In this document: positions 7,730 through 17,030 of the stretch, in pieces
Layout of the letters: every line of letters begins with the position of its first letter
Position numbering within the stretch: the first letter of the stretch is position 1
NCBI GenBank assembly: GCA_963835135.1
Contig: CAWIEF010000002.1
Span: forward strand, 124,001-188,000
DNA from: JAVVHH01 sp963835135
Lineage (GTDB): Bacteria; Pseudomonadota; Alphaproteobacteria; Acetobacterales; Acetobacteraceae
Length of the DNA stretch: 64,000 nucleotides
Direction of reading: 5' to 3'
Made by a program: the position numbers and the translations under genes
The notes under the pieces: generated by a model
Told to the model about the DNA's origin: nothing
What the model saw: only the letters and a program-made list of their open reading frames with translations
Database searches by the model: none

Positions 7730-8416
7730 ATGCAAGAACGTCCACTCGGGCCGGAAGTTGACGCAACCCCGCGCCCATTGCCAGCGAGAGTTGTCATCCG
7801 CGGCGAATATGCCGTCTTGGAGCCACTGCACCGGCGTCACGCGCCTGACCTGTGGCAGGCCGGACAGGCCGCGGGCGGCACTGCAAGCTGGGACTATCTC
7901 GGCTACGGCCCATTCGCCTCGGCCGACGCGTTCGCGGCCTTCATCGCCGATTTCGCCTCCACCCACGACCCGGCCGCCTGGGCGGTCCGGCCCATCACCA
8001 CCGGGATCGTCACCGGCTGGCTGACGCTGATGGACATCCAGCCCAAGAACGCGGCGATCGAGATCGGGCACATTTGGTTCGGCCCGGCGATGCAGCGCAC
8101 CCGTGCCGCGACCGAGGCGATGTTCATGCTGATGCGGCTCGCCATGGACGAACTCGGCTACCGGCGCCTGGTGTGGAAGTGCAATGCGCTGAACGCGCCG
8201 TCGCGCCGCGCCGCCGAGCGGCTTGGCTTCACCTACGAGGGCACGCTCCGCGCCCACATGATCGTCAAAGGCCGCCGGCGCGACACCGCGTTCTTCAGCA
8301 TCCTGGACGACGAGTGGCCAGCGTGCCAAGACGCCCTCCTACGCTGGCTCGATCCGGCCAACTTCGCCCCGGATGGCACCGCCCAGCGTAGCCTGACCGC
8401 GTTGCGCGCGGGCTAG
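7730..8416 (+). CDS. GNAT-family N-acetyltransferase (RimJ/RimL-like)
   Basis: 228 residues from MQERPLGPEVDATPRPLPARV. The frame is open 30 codons further upstream but would run into the divergent promoter. Core features are IRGEYAVLEPLHRRHAPDLW at the N-terminus, IEIGHIWFGPAMQRTRAATE (acetyl-CoA pyrophosphate-binding region) near residue 117, and KCNALNAPSRRAAERLGFTYEG near 165. This is the pattern of RimL-type acetyltransferases that modify protein N-termini or small amines. Substrate unknown. It stands alone, downstream of no other gene. Confidence 0.88.
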   Translation: MQERPLGPEVDATPRPLPARVVIRGEYAVLEPLHRRHAPDLWQAGQAAGGTASWDYLGYGPFASADAFAAFIADFASTHDPAAWAVRPITTGIVTGWLTLMDIQPKNAAIEIGHIWFGPAMQRTRAATEAMFMLMRLAMDELGYRRLVWKCNALNAPSRRAAERLGFTYEGTLRAHMIVKGRRRDTAFFSILDDEWPACQDALLRWLDPANFAPDGTAQRSLTALRAG

Positions 8417-8532
8417 TCCGTCGCGGACCCGAGGTCCGAGACGCCACGCTCGAGTTCATGTCGCAATTCCTGCGGTAATCACGTATTCTCGAGCATCGTG
8501 TTGTGGGCATGGCTCATGCGTAAGCAAGCTTG

Positions 8533-9678
8533 ATGAAATTGATCCGTCCTTTGTTGATCTGCGCGGTAGTGGCCGGCGCGGGCTATGCCGCTTGGCAATT
8601 CACCCGGCCGGCCAAGCAAACCGTCCAGGCACCGGTTCCGGTTCCGGTCTCCGTTGCCGAAAGCAAGCAGGACACGCTGCCGATCTACCTCACGGCAATC
8701 GGCAACGTCCGCGCATTGAACTCGATCGACATCCACCCGCAGGTCGGCGGCGTTCTGCTGGACGTTTCCGTCAAGGAGGGCGACATGGTCAAGAAGGGCC
8801 AGGCCCTTGCCGTGATCGACCCTCGGCCGTTCAAGGCGGCGTTGGACAAAGCGCAGGCACAACTGACGCAAGACCAGGCACAGCTGCAGAACGCGCAGAC
8901 CGATCAGAAGCGATACAGCGCGCTCGCTCAGCGCGACTTCGCCTCGCGCCAGCAGGTCGACACGCAGAACTCGACGGTGAACCGGTTCCAGGGCGTGGTC
9001 GCCGCCGATCAGGCGTCGATCGACGAGGCCAAGATCAACCTGGGGTATAGCGTCATCCAGGCCCCGATCGATGGCAAGGTCGGCTTGCGCCGGGTCGATC
9101 CCGGTAACGTGGTCCAGGCGAACAGCACCGGCGCCGGCATCTTCTCGGTCGTGCAGGAGCAGCCGATCTCGGTTATCTTCAGCCTCGCCGAGACGGACCT
9201 CCCGACCGTGCGCGACGCCATGCGCAAGGGCGAGCTTGCAGCGCTGGCCGACGCTCCCGGCAGTGACCGCGTGCTCGATCGCGGCGTGCTGGCCACGACT
9301 GACAACTCGGTCAACAGTGACTCCGGCACGATCCAGATCCGGGCGAACTTTCCCAACCCCGACATGATGCTCACGCCCGGGCAGTTTGTGGACATCCGGC
9401 TGCAAGTGGGCGTTGCCACGGGCGTGATCGTTCCTCACGTTGCCGTGCAAAACGGTCAGGACGGGCTTTTCGTTTTTGCTGTCGACGCCACCAAGACAGT
9501 GAAGCGGCAGAACGTGAAAGTCTCCTACGACAATGGGAAGCAAGCAGTGGTGTCGGATGGGTTATCGGCGGGCACGACCGTGGTGACGGCCGGTCAATCG
9601 CGGATCAGCGATGGCACCAAAGTTGCTTTCAACGACGACGGCGCCACCTCGGCGCCCCAACGGAGCGCCGCCCGATGA
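8533..9678 (+). CDS. RND efflux periplasmic adaptor (membrane fusion protein, MdtA-like)
   Basis: 381 residues. N-terminal signal/anchor LIRPLLICAVVAGAGYAAW, lipoyl-like half motifs (IHPQVGGVLLDVSVKEGDMVKKGQALAVID and later VIQAPIDGKVGLRRVDPG), and an alpha-helical hairpin of Gln/Ala-rich coiled coil at about 105-160. It bridges the inner-membrane pump to an outer-membrane channel. ATG at 8533 is preceded by an in-frame TTG. It overlaps the permease gene by ATGA, so the two are coupled. No outer-membrane factor is encoded with it, so it presumably borrows one from elsewhere. Confidence 0.92.
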   Translation: MKLIRPLLICAVVAGAGYAAWQFTRPAKQTVQAPVPVPVSVAESKQDTLPIYLTAIGNVRALNSIDIHPQVGGVLLDVSVKEGDMVKKGQALAVIDPRPFKAALDKAQAQLTQDQAQLQNAQTDQKRYSALAQRDFASRQQVDTQNSTVNRFQGVVAADQASIDEAKINLGYSVIQAPIDGKVGLRRVDPGNVVQANSTGAGIFSVVQEQPISVIFSLAETDLPTVRDAMRKGELAALADAPGSDRVLDRGVLATTDNSVNSDSGTIQIRANFPNPDMMLTPGQFVDIRLQVGVATGVIVPHVAVQNGQDGLFVFAVDATKTVKRQNVKVSYDNGKQAVVSDGLSAGTTVVTAGQSRISDGTKVAFNDDGATSAPQRSAAR

Positions 9679-12600
9679 ACGTCTCGGCCCCTTTCATCAA
9701 GCGGCCGATCGCGACGTCGCTGATCATCGCCGCCATCTTCCTGGCCGGGTTGGCCGCTTATCCGTTCCTGCCCGTCGCTCCGCTACCCTCGGTCGAGTTC
9801 CCGACGCTCACCGTCACTGCCAACTACCCCGGCGCGAGCCCGCAAACGATGGCGACCGCGGTGGCCACTCCGCTCGAGACACAATTCGGCCAGATCCCCG
9901 GCCTGGCACAGATGACGTCGGTGAACGTCTCCGGGTCGAGCCAGATCACCATGCAGTTCGATCTGGCCCGTAGCATCGACGCGGCGCTGACCGACGTGCT
10001 CGCGGCCATCAACGCCGCGGGCGGACAACTGCCGAAGGACATCCCGAACCCTCCGACCGTCCGCAAGACCAACCCGGCTGACTCGCCCATCCTCATCATG
10101 GGGGTGACCTCGGACGTGTTGTCGCTCCCGGAGGTGGACAATTACGCCGAGAACATCCTGGCGCAGCAGCTGAGCCAGGTGACGGGCGTGTCGCAGGTCC
10201 TGGTCGGCGGCCAACAGACGCCGGCGGTGCGCGTTCAGGTCGATGCCGGCAAGGTCGCCGCGCTCGGCCTGACGCTCGAAGACGTGCGGGCCGTGCTGAG
10301 TTCGTCGACCGCGAACGCCCCGAAGGGTCTGATCGACGGTCCGTCCCAGTCATATTCGATCTACGCCAACGATCAGCGGACCAAGGCGAGCGAGTACAAC
10401 GACGCTATCATCTCATACCGCGGCAACGGCCCCGTGCGGGTCCGCGACATCGGCCAGGCGGTCGATGGGCCGCAGAACGCCAAGCTCGCTGCGTGGCAGA
10501 ACAACAAACCCGCCGTGCTGCTGCTGGTCTTCAAGCAGCCTGGCGCCAACGTCATCAGCACCGTCGACGCGGTCGACGCCAAGCTGCCGCGGCTGCTGAA
10601 GAGCATTCCGCCCGACATCAAGGTCGAGCTGGTGTCGGACCGCACGCAAACCATCCGCGCCTCGGTCGACGACGTGGAGTTCACGCTGCTGCTGTCGATC
10701 GGGCTGGTCGTGGCGGTGATCTTCGTCTTCCTGCGCAGCGTGTGGGCCACCATCATCCCGAGCGTGACCATCCCGGTCGCCCTCGTCGGCACGCTCGGCG
10801 CGATGTATGTCCTCGGCTACAGCCTCGACAACCTCAGCCTGATGGGGCTGACGATCGCGGTCGGCTTCGTGGTCGACGATGCGATCGTCATGCTCGAGAA
10901 CATCGTCCGCCACATCGAGGAAGGGATGCAGCCCTTCGACGCGGCCCTCAAGGGCGCCGGCGAGATCGGCTTCACCATCGTCTCGATCAGCGTGAGCCTG
11001 ATCGCCGTGTTCATCCCGTTGCTGCTGATGGGCGGCATCGTCGGACGGCTGTTCCGAGAGTTCGCCATCGTCGTGTCGATCACCATCATCGCGTCGGCCG
11101 TCGTCTCGCTGACGCTGACGCCCATGATGGCGTCGCGCTTCCTGGTGTCTGAACACGGCCGCAAGCACGGCCGCATCTACAAGCTCGTCGAACGGATGTT
11201 CGAGGCCCTGGTCGGGTTCTACGAACGCACGCTCGACATCGCGTTGCGCTTCCGCTTCATCACGCTGATGATCTTCTTCGCCGTCGTGGCGACGACCGGA
11301 GCGCTGTTCTACGTCATCCCCAAGGGCTTCTTCCCGGCGCAGGACACCGGCATCATCATCGGCGTGACTGACGCAGCGCAAGACGTGTCGTTCAGCGCGA
11401 TGAAGGACCTGCAGCAAAAGGTCAACAAGTTCATCCTCGACGACCCGGCCGTGGCCGGTCTGACCTCGTCGGTGGGTGCCGGCGCAGGCGGGCAGACACA
11501 GAACAACGGCCGGATGTATGTCCAGCTCAAGCCTTGGAGCGAGCGGTCGGACACGGCAAGCCAAGTGATCGCCAGGCTGAGCGCCAAGGCGCAAGGGCTG
11601 CAGGGAATCCGCCTGTTCATGCAGCCGGCCCAAGACATCAGCGTCGGCGGCCGCCTCTCGCGCACGCAATATCAGTATACGCTCTCTGACCCGGACGGCG
11701 ACGAGCTGAACACCTGGGGCCCGCGCGTGTTGGAAAAGCTGCGGCATCTGCCCGAACTGGCCGATGTGACGTCCGACGCTGCCGGGACCGGGCTGACCAT
11801 GACGCTGACCTACGACAAGGAGGAGGCGGCGCGCTACGGGATCCAGCCGGCGATGATCAACTCGACTCTCTATGACGCGTTCGGGCAGCGGCAGGTGGCG
11901 CAGTATTTCACCGGCCTTAAGGCCTACTACGTCATCCTCGAAGTCACGCCGAAGCAGCAGGGTCTGCTCGACACGCTCCGCAAGCTCTACGTGAGGTCCG
12001 CCACGGGCGGGCTGGTGCCGCTGTCGACGATCGTGCACGAGAGCACGGCGCCGGTGCAGCCGCTGGTGGTCAACCACCAGAGCCAGTTCCCCTCGGTGAC
12101 GATCTCGTACAACCTCAAGCCAGGGGGATCGCTCGGCGACTCCGTCACGGCGATCCAGCGGGCGCAGGCTGACCTGGGCGTGCCGGCGACGGTGACCGGC
12201 GCGTTCCAGGGGACGGCGCAGGCGTTCCAATCCTCGCTCGCCTCGCAGCCCTATCTGATCGCGGCCGCCCTAATCGCCGTCTACATCATCCTCGGCATTC
12301 TGTACGAGAGCTACATCCTGCCGCTGACAATCCTGTCCACCCTGCCGTCGGCAGGCGTCGGGGCGCTCCTGTTCCTGCTGGCGTTCAAATTCGACCTGAC
12401 CGTGATCGCGATCGTGGGCATTATCCTGCTGATCGGCATCGTCAAGAAGAACGGCATCATGATGGTGGATTTCGCGATCCATGCGGAGCGCAACGACGGA
12501 AAAAGCCCGTACGACGCCATCCGCGAAGCCTGCCTGCTGCGGTTCCGTCCGATCCTGATGACCACGATGGCGGCGCTGCTGTCGGGTCTGCCGCTCATGT

Positions 12601-12812
12601 TGGGGACAGGGGCCGGGTCGGAACTACGGCGGCCGCTCGGCTTTGCGATGGTCGGTGGCCTGGCGCTGAGCCAAATCCTGACGCTGTATACGACCCCGGT
12701 CGTCTATCTCTATCTCGACAAGCTGCAGAGCTGGCTGATGCCGGCCAAATCGCGGCAAAACTCGCGGGTGCAGAAGGCAATGACGCCGGCCGCTGCGCAG
12801 CCGGCCGAGTAG
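9675..12812 (+). CDS. RND-family multidrug efflux permease (MdtB/MdtC/AcrB class)
   Basis: 1045 residues, full length for the HAE1 family. It starts MNVSAPFIKRPIATSLIIAAIFLAG (TM1). The proton-relay aspartates lie in VGFVVDDAIVMLENIVRHIEEG near residue 400, and the second-half helices include AALIAVYIILGILYESYILPLT near 860. The ending MPAKSRQNSRVQKAMTPA is hydrophilic. It pumps hydrophobic compounds out of the periplasm or inner membrane using the proton gradient; the closest named relatives are MdtB/MuxB proteins. It overlaps its adaptor gene by four bases. The next gene is convergent three bases away. Confidence 0.95.
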   Translation: MNVSAPFIKRPIATSLIIAAIFLAGLAAYPFLPVAPLPSVEFPTLTVTANYPGASPQTMATAVATPLETQFGQIPGLAQMTSVNVSGSSQITMQFDLARSIDAALTDVLAAINAAGGQLPKDIPNPPTVRKTNPADSPILIMGVTSDVLSLPEVDNYAENILAQQLSQVTGVSQVLVGGQQTPAVRVQVDAGKVAALGLTLEDVRAVLSSSTANAPKGLIDGPSQSYSIYANDQRTKASEYNDAIISYRGNGPVRVRDIGQAVDGPQNAKLAAWQNNKPAVLLLVFKQPGANVISTVDAVDAKLPRLLKSIPPDIKVELVSDRTQTIRASVDDVEFTLLLSIGLVVAVIFVFLRSVWATIIPSVTIPVALVGTLGAMYVLGYSLDNLSLMGLTIAVGFVVDDAIVMLENIVRHIEEGMQPFDAALKGAGEIGFTIVSISVSLIAVFIPLLLMGGIVGRLFREFAIVVSITIIASAVVSLTLTPMMASRFLVSEHGRKHGRIYKLVERMFEALVGFYERTLDIALRFRFITLMIFFAVVATTGALFYVIPKGFFPAQDTGIIIGVTDAAQDVSFSAMKDLQQKVNKFILDDPAVAGLTSSVGAGAGGQTQNNGRMYVQLKPWSERSDTASQVIARLSAKAQGLQGIRLFMQPAQDISVGGRLSRTQYQYTLSDPDGDELNTWGPRVLEKLRHLPELADVTSDAAGTGLTMTLTYDKEEAARYGIQPAMINSTLYDAFGQRQVAQYFTGLKAYYVILEVTPKQQGLLDTLRKLYVRSATGGLVPLSTIVHESTAPVQPLVVNHQSQFPSVTISYNLKPGGSLGDSVTAIQRAQADLGVPATVTGAFQGTAQAFQSSLASQPYLIAAALIAVYIILGILYESYILPLTILSTLPSAGVGALLFLLAFKFDLTVIAIVGIILLIGIVKKNGIMMVDFAIHAERNDGKSPYDAIREACLLRFRPILMTTMAALLSGLPLMLGTGAGSELRRPLGFAMVGGLALSQILTLYTTPVVYLYLDKLQSWLMPAKSRQNSRVQKAMTPAAAQPAE

Positions 12813-12815
12813 AAG

Positions 12816-13295
12816 TCAGGCGCGGCGGCTCAGGCGCTTGGCCGCGGTCGCCCGGTCGCCTTTGGCGGGGTGGACAGCGCCCGCGCGCCCCAAGCCGAAG
12901 CGCGGCATGTTGACGTAGATCGCTTCTGACGCGCCTGCCGGAACCACGAACGTTTCATGCCAGATCCCCACGTCGCCGTTGGTTCCGACGGCACGATTGA
13001 ACGCCTGCCACGCCGAGAGATGCTGCTTGTCGGCCGCGTGAGCATAGGCACGAAGGTGCTCGGCGCTGCGCCAATACTGCAGCAGTGCCGGACTGAGTAA
13101 GCCCGGCAGTGGCCGCGAGGCAAGCAGGCCGATCTCCGGCTGCGCCGTGAGTTCCTGCAGCATCCGCACCATGGCCCGGGCGATCGGCAGCCACTTCCAG
13201 ACCTTCCATGGCCGGTTGACGCGCATCCCGATCAGGAAGACCACGAACTCGCCCTCCACTTCGGCGCAAACCCGTTCGTTCACTCGGTCGGTCAC
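12816..13295 (-). CDS. DUF4188 domain protein
   Basis: 159 residues resembling the DUF4188 family, related to dimeric alpha/beta-barrel monooxygenase-like folds. Conserved-looking segments are FVVFLIGMRVNRPWKVWKW near residue 18, LQYWRSAEHLRAYAH near 75 and GIWHETFVVPAGASEAIYVNMP near 108. No catalytic function is established for the family. The C-terminus is basic (KGDRATAAKRLSRRA). It is divergent from nothing in particular and lies 32 bases downstream of phnF on the same strand, so it could be cotranscribed with phnF. Confidence 0.8.
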   Translation of the reverse strand: MTDRVNERVCAEVEGEFVVFLIGMRVNRPWKVWKWLPIARAMVRMLQELTAQPEIGLLASRPLPGLLSPALLQYWRSAEHLRAYAHAADKQHLSAWQAFNRAVGTNGDVGIWHETFVVPAGASEAIYVNMPRFGLGRAGAVHPAKGDRATAAKRLSRRA

Positions 13296-13327
13296 GCGAG
13301 CTCCGGCCCATGGCGGCCCTTCTCATA

Positions 13328-14062
13328 TCACGGCTCGAAAACCAGTTGCACGCGGCTGCTCGGATGGCGGGTCAGGCTGAACTCGATCGGGCGGCCGTCG
13401 CGGTCGACGTTGACGTTCTCGCACACGAGTAGCGGCCGATGACGTGGCGCCTCCAGCAGGTCGGCCTCGCTGGCCGTCGGCATCCGCGCCGTCACGCGGG
13501 TGGATCGTCGGATGTAGTCGTCCACGCCGGAGGTCCGCAGCGCCGCGGTGATGGTGCTCGTCGTCCGGAGGGCATCGGCGATGCCGGGCAGCCGTTCGAC
13601 CGGGAAATGGTGGTCCGTCAGCGAGATCGGCACGCCATCCGCCAGCCCGATCCGCTCCAGCAGGATGAGCGGCGATCGGTCCGGCAGGTCGAGCGCGGCG
13701 GCGGCGGCGGCGCTCGCCTCGATAGGCCGGAGCCGGAGCACGTGGCCGTCGGGCACCCGGTTCTGCCGCCGGATCCGCTCGGAGAAGCGCGTTCGCGTCG
13801 AGATCTCGTAATGCAGCAAATCGTCGGCAACGAAGGCGCCCTTGCCCTGCTCGACGCGAACCTGGCCACTGCGAACCAATGTATCGAGCGCCCGGCGGAT
13901 GGTGTGGCGGTTCACGCCGAACCGCGCCGAGAACTCCGCCTCGGTGGACAGGCGCGTGCCGGGGGCGAGGCAGTCGGCCTCGATCTCGCGGGCGAGCGTC
14001 GCCGCGATCTGCCGCCATCGCGGCACGCGGCTGGCGAGTGTCTCGGAACTGTCTTCACTCAT
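13328..14062 (-). CDS. phnF: Phosphonate metabolism regulator PhnF (GntR family, UTRA domain)
   Basis: 244 residues: N-terminal winged helix (LAREIEADCLAPGTRLSTEAEFSARFGVNRHTIRRALDTL at about 22-61) and a C-terminal UTRA effector domain (about 90-240, with FPVERLPGIADALR and VTARMPTASEADLLEAPRHRPLL). It is divergent from phnG with a 55-base intergenic region holding TTGTCTAGACAA. PhnF of this HutC-type subfamily represses phosphonate utilisation genes until the effector or phosphate limitation relieves it. The position makes it the local regulator of the C-P lyase operon. Confidence 0.93.
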   Translation of the reverse strand: MSEDSSETLASRVPRWRQIAATLAREIEADCLAPGTRLSTEAEFSARFGVNRHTIRRALDTLVRSGQVRVEQGKGAFVADDLLHYEISTRTRFSERIRRQNRVPDGHVLRLRPIEASAAAAAALDLPDRSPLILLERIGLADGVPISLTDHHFPVERLPGIADALRTTSTITAALRTSGVDDYIRRSTRVTARMPTASEADLLEAPRHRPLLVCENVNVDRDGRPIEFSLTRHPSSRVQLVFEP

Positions 14063-14071
14063 GGCTTGACC

Positions 14072-14103
14072 CTAGACAATTCCACGTTTAGTTGTCTAGA
14101 CAA
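14072..14103. promoter_or_regulatory. Probable PhnF operator
   Basis: A perfect 12-base palindrome TTGTCTAGACAA lies at 14092-14103. An additional half site CTAGACAA lies at 14072-14079, 24 bases upstream in direct orientation with the palindrome's second half. Palindromes of the form TTGTnnnnACAA are typical of HutC-subfamily GntR regulators. Its place between phnF and phnG suggests it represses both promoters. Confidence 0.65.
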
Positions 14104-14117
14104 GTTCGGAGGGCTGA

Positions 14118-14561
14118 GTGTCGGATACGCAGACATTGGAGCGGCAACACTGGATGGCCGTCCTGGCGAGGGCGGACGCGGGCTCGTTGGAGCGCGCGGG
14201 CGCCGGGCTGCTGCCGGATTATGCGTTGATCCGCGGGCCGGACGCCGGGCTGGTGATGGTGCGGGGACGGGCGGGCGGCAGCGGCGCGCCGTTCAACCTC
14301 GGCGAGGCCACGGTCGTGCGCTGTACTGTGCGAAGCGCGTCCGGCCATATCGGCCACGCCTATTGCCTGGGGCGTGATCTGCGGCATGCCGAGCTGGCCG
14401 CCGCGTTCGACGCCGGTCTGCAGGATCCGCGCTTGCGTCCGCCGCTGCAGGAGGCGGTCGGCGCGATGGCCCAGGCTCAGGAAGCGGCCCGCGCGCAGGA
14501 AGCCCGGCGCGCAGCCGCGACGCAGGTGCAGTTCTTCACGATGGCGACCATGCGCACATGA
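14118..14561 (+). CDS. phnG: C-P lyase complex subunit PhnG
   Basis: 147 residues, GTG start (SDTQTLERQHWMAVLARA) with GGAGGG just before. The family core includes PFNLGEATVVRCTVR and GHIGHAYCLGRD, followed by a C-terminal Ala/Gln-rich helix (EAVGAMAQAQEAARAQEARR). In the known pathway PhnG with PhnH, PhnI and PhnL attaches a ribosyl triphosphate to the phosphonate, and it is a structural partner in the PhnGHIJ core. First gene of the operon; its stop overlaps phnH's start (ATGA). Confidence 0.93.
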   Translation: MSDTQTLERQHWMAVLARADAGSLERAGAGLLPDYALIRGPDAGLVMVRGRAGGSGAPFNLGEATVVRCTVRSASGHIGHAYCLGRDLRHAELAAAFDAGLQDPRLRPPLQEAVGAMAQAQEAARAQEARRAAATQVQFFTMATMRT

Positions 14562-15124
14562 GCGACCTCCATGCCGGCTTTGCCGACCCGGTGCGCGACA
14601 GCCAAGCGGTGTTCCGCTCCGTCATGGACGCGATGGCCCGGCCTGGCCGCATCCATCGCGTCGCCGGCCCTCTCGCGCCACCGGCGCCGCTCGATCGATC
14701 GACGGCCGCGGTGCTGCTAACGCTCGTCGATGGCGAGACGCCGCTCTGGTTGGACGACCGAGCGGCGGCCGCTTGGGATTGGGTGAGTTTTCACTGCGGC
14801 GCGCGCAGGGCCGAGCAAGAACAGGCCCAGTTCGGGGCGGCGCTGGACCCGGTGGCGCTCGATCGGTTCTGCGGAGGCACCGACGAAGAGCCGGAGGGGT
14901 CGGCGACGGTCATCCTGCAGGTCGCCGGGTTCGCCGCGGGCGAGACGCTGCGCCTGGCCGGGCCAGGCCTGGCGGCGGAGGGTTCGCTGTCGGTGAATGG
15001 CTTGCCGGACGGCTTCGTGGCGTTCTGGACGTCCAACGGACGGCTGTTTCCGCGCGGGATCGACGTGATCCTGTGTGCAGGGGACGCGATTGCGGCGCTG
15101 CCGCGAACGGTGAGGATCGCCTGA
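14558..15124 (+). CDS. phnH: C-P lyase complex subunit PhnH
   Basis: 188 residues. It opens LHAGFADPVRDSQAVFRSVM, followed by DAMARPGRIHRV, the signature start of PhnH. Later segments are LTLVDGETPLWL and GLPDGFVAFWTSNGRLFPRGID. PhnH has a PLP-transferase-like fold without catalytic activity and forms part of the PhnGHIJ complex. Start and stop overlap the neighbours (ATGA with phnG, TGATG with phnI), implying tight coupling. Confidence 0.93.
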   Translation: MSDLHAGFADPVRDSQAVFRSVMDAMARPGRIHRVAGPLAPPAPLDRSTAAVLLTLVDGETPLWLDDRAAAAWDWVSFHCGARRAEQEQAQFGAALDPVALDRFCGGTDEEPEGSATVILQVAGFAAGETLRLAGPGLAAEGSLSVNGLPDGFVAFWTSNGRLFPRGIDVILCAGDAIAALPRTVRIA

Positions 15125-16203
15125 TGGCGTATGTCGCAGTCAAGGGGGGCGAGCGCGCGATCGACGCGGCGCATGCGTGGCTGGCGCATGAGCGGCGGGG
15201 CGACCCGGCGGTGGCCGCGCTCGAGGTCGAGCAGATTGAGGGGCAACTAGGCCGGGCGGTGGACCGGGTCATGGGCGAGGGGTCGCTGTATGACCGGAGC
15301 CTTGCGGCGCTCGCGATCCGGCAGGCGCAGGGGGACCTGATCGAGGCGGCATTCCTGGTCCGCGCCTATCGAACGACGCTGCCGCGGTTCGGCGCGTCCA
15401 TCGCGGTCGAGACGGCCGACATGGCCGTGCGGCGGCGGGTCTCGGCGATCTTCAAGGACCTGCCGGGGGGACAAGTGCTGGGGCCCACGACGGACTACAC
15501 GCACCGGCTGCTGGACTTCGCGCCGGCTGCGCCGGGCGCGCCGGCCGAGGCCGACGCTGCGAATGGGGCGATGCCGCCCGCGTTCGCGATCCTGGGACAG
15601 GAAGGCTTGGTCGAGCCTGATCCGGCGCAGAACGGCGATCCGGCGGATCTGACCCGCGAGCCGCTCGCGTTCCCCGCCGGCCGGGATGCACGCCTGCAAG
15701 CGTTGGCCCGGGGCGACGAGGGCTTCCTGCTCGCGATGGGCTACTCGACGCAGCGGGGCTGGGGCGGCACGCACCCGTTCGTCGGCGAGATGCGGGTCGG
15801 GTCGTGCGAGGTGGTGCTGGAGCCACCGGAGCTGGGCTTCCCGATCAGCATCGGCGACCTGGTGCTGACCGAATGCCAGATGGTCAACCAGTTCGCGGGA
15901 TCGAAGGTTGCTCCGCCGCAGTTCACGCGAGGCTACGGGCTGTGCTTCGGCCACGCGGAACGGCGGGCGATGGGGATGGCGTTGGTCGACCGCGCGTTGC
16001 GGGCGGAGGAGTTGGGCGAGACGGCCGACGCGCCGGCGCAAAAGGTCGAGTTCGTGCTGTCGCATTGCGACAACGTGGAAGCGACCGGCTTCGTGGAGCA
16101 CCTCAAGCTGCCGCACTACGTCGATTTCCAGAGCGAGTTGGAGACGATCCGGCAGATGCGACGGGAGGCGGCTGCGGCGCCGCTCGCGGAGGCGGCGGAA
16201 TGA
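15124..16203 (+). CDS. phnI: C-P lyase complex subunit PhnI (ribosyl transferase step)
   Basis: 359 residues from MAYVAVKGGERAIDAAHAWL, the conserved PhnI opening. The reading frame is open far upstream inside phnH but that part is out of frame with known sequence. Typical segments: RQAQGDLIEAAFLVRAYRTTL near 62, MGYSTQRGWGGTHPFVGEMR near 205, and HCDNVEATGFVEHLKLPHYVDF near 317. PhnI is the catalytic nucleosidase that releases adenine from ATP and installs ribose triphosphate on the phosphonate. It overlaps phnJ's start by ATGA. Confidence 0.95.
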   Translation: MAYVAVKGGERAIDAAHAWLAHERRGDPAVAALEVEQIEGQLGRAVDRVMGEGSLYDRSLAALAIRQAQGDLIEAAFLVRAYRTTLPRFGASIAVETADMAVRRRVSAIFKDLPGGQVLGPTTDYTHRLLDFAPAAPGAPAEADAANGAMPPAFAILGQEGLVEPDPAQNGDPADLTREPLAFPAGRDARLQALARGDEGFLLAMGYSTQRGWGGTHPFVGEMRVGSCEVVLEPPELGFPISIGDLVLTECQMVNQFAGSKVAPPQFTRGYGLCFGHAERRAMGMALVDRALRAEELGETADAPAQKVEFVLSHCDNVEATGFVEHLKLPHYVDFQSELETIRQMRREAAAAPLAEAAE

Positions 16204-17030
16204 ACGGGGGCTACAACTTCGCCTATCTCGACGAGCAGACGAAGCGGATGATCCGCCGGGCCATCCTGAAAGGCATCGCGATCCCCGGCCATCAGGTGCC
16301 GTTCGGCAGCCGGGAGATGCCGCTGCCGTACGGATGGGGCACCGGCGGAATCCAGGTGACGGCGGCGGTGCTGGGGCCGGACGACGTGCTGAAGGTCATC
16401 GACCAGGGCGCGGACGACACCACCAATGCGGTGAGCATCCGGCGCTTCTTTGCGCGGACCGCCGCGGTGCGGACGACGACGCGCACGGTCGAGGCCAGCG
16501 TGATCCAGACCCGGCACCGGATTCCGGAGACGGCGCTGCGGGAGAATCAGGTCATCGTCTACCAGGTGCCGATGCCGGAGCCGATGAGCCGGCTGGAGCC
16601 GAGCCGGGCCGAAACCAAGCGGATGCACGCGTTGGCCGAGTACGGGCCGATGCACGTCAAGCTCTACGAGGACATCACGCGCTTCGGGCATGTAGCGACG
16701 AGCTACGACTTCCCGGTGATGGTCAACGAGCGCTACCTGATGTCGCCGTCGCCGATCCCGGCATTCGACAACCCGAAGCTGGACCGGATGCCGGCACTGC
16801 AGCTGTTCGGCGCCGGGCGGGAGAAACGGATATATGCCATACCGCCCTACACGGCCGTGCGCTCGCTGGATTTCGAGGACCATCCGTTCCAGCCGCGCCG
16901 CGCTGCGGCGACATGCGCGCTCTGCGGGGCGGGCGAGAGCTACCTCGACGAGGTGGTGACGGACGATCGGGGCACGCGGATGTTCGTCTGTTCGGACACG
17001 GATTTCTGCGGGGAGCGGCGCGGTGGGTAA
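16200..17030 (+). CDS. phnJ: Carbon-phosphorus lyase PhnJ (radical SAM)
   Basis: 276 residues from MNGGYNFAYLDEQTKRMIRR. The C-terminal cysteines are C239-x2-C242-x21-C264-x5-C270, exactly the spacing of the three [4Fe-4S] ligands plus the thiyl-radical Cys of E. coli PhnJ (241, 244, 266, 272). This strongly suggests an active enzyme. It cleaves the C-P bond of 5-phosphoribosyl 1-phosphonate, giving the 1,2-cyclic phosphate and a hydrocarbon. It overlaps phnI (ATGA) and phnK (GTG start inside its end). Confidence 0.96.
   Translation: MNGGYNFAYLDEQTKRMIRRAILKGIAIPGHQVPFGSREMPLPYGWGTGGIQVTAAVLGPDDVLKVIDQGADDTTNAVSIRRFFARTAAVRTTTRTVEASVIQTRHRIPETALRENQVIVYQVPMPEPMSRLEPSRAETKRMHALAEYGPMHVKLYEDITRFGHVATSYDFPVMVNERYLMSPSPIPAFDNPKLDRMPALQLFGAGREKRIYAIPPYTAVRSLDFEDHPFQPRRAAATCALCGAGESYLDEVVTDDRGTRMFVCSDTDFCGERRGG

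Noticed and set aside
10413..12230. 605-codon minus-strand open frame inside the first RND permease gene
   Set aside because: Antisense shadow of a very well conserved permease in GC-rich DNA; its translation is Arg/Asp/His-rich with no domain.
15804..16199. N-terminal extension of phnJ in its open upstream frame
   Set aside because: PhnJ proteins begin at MNGGYNFAYLD; the ATGA overlap with phnI supports that start.
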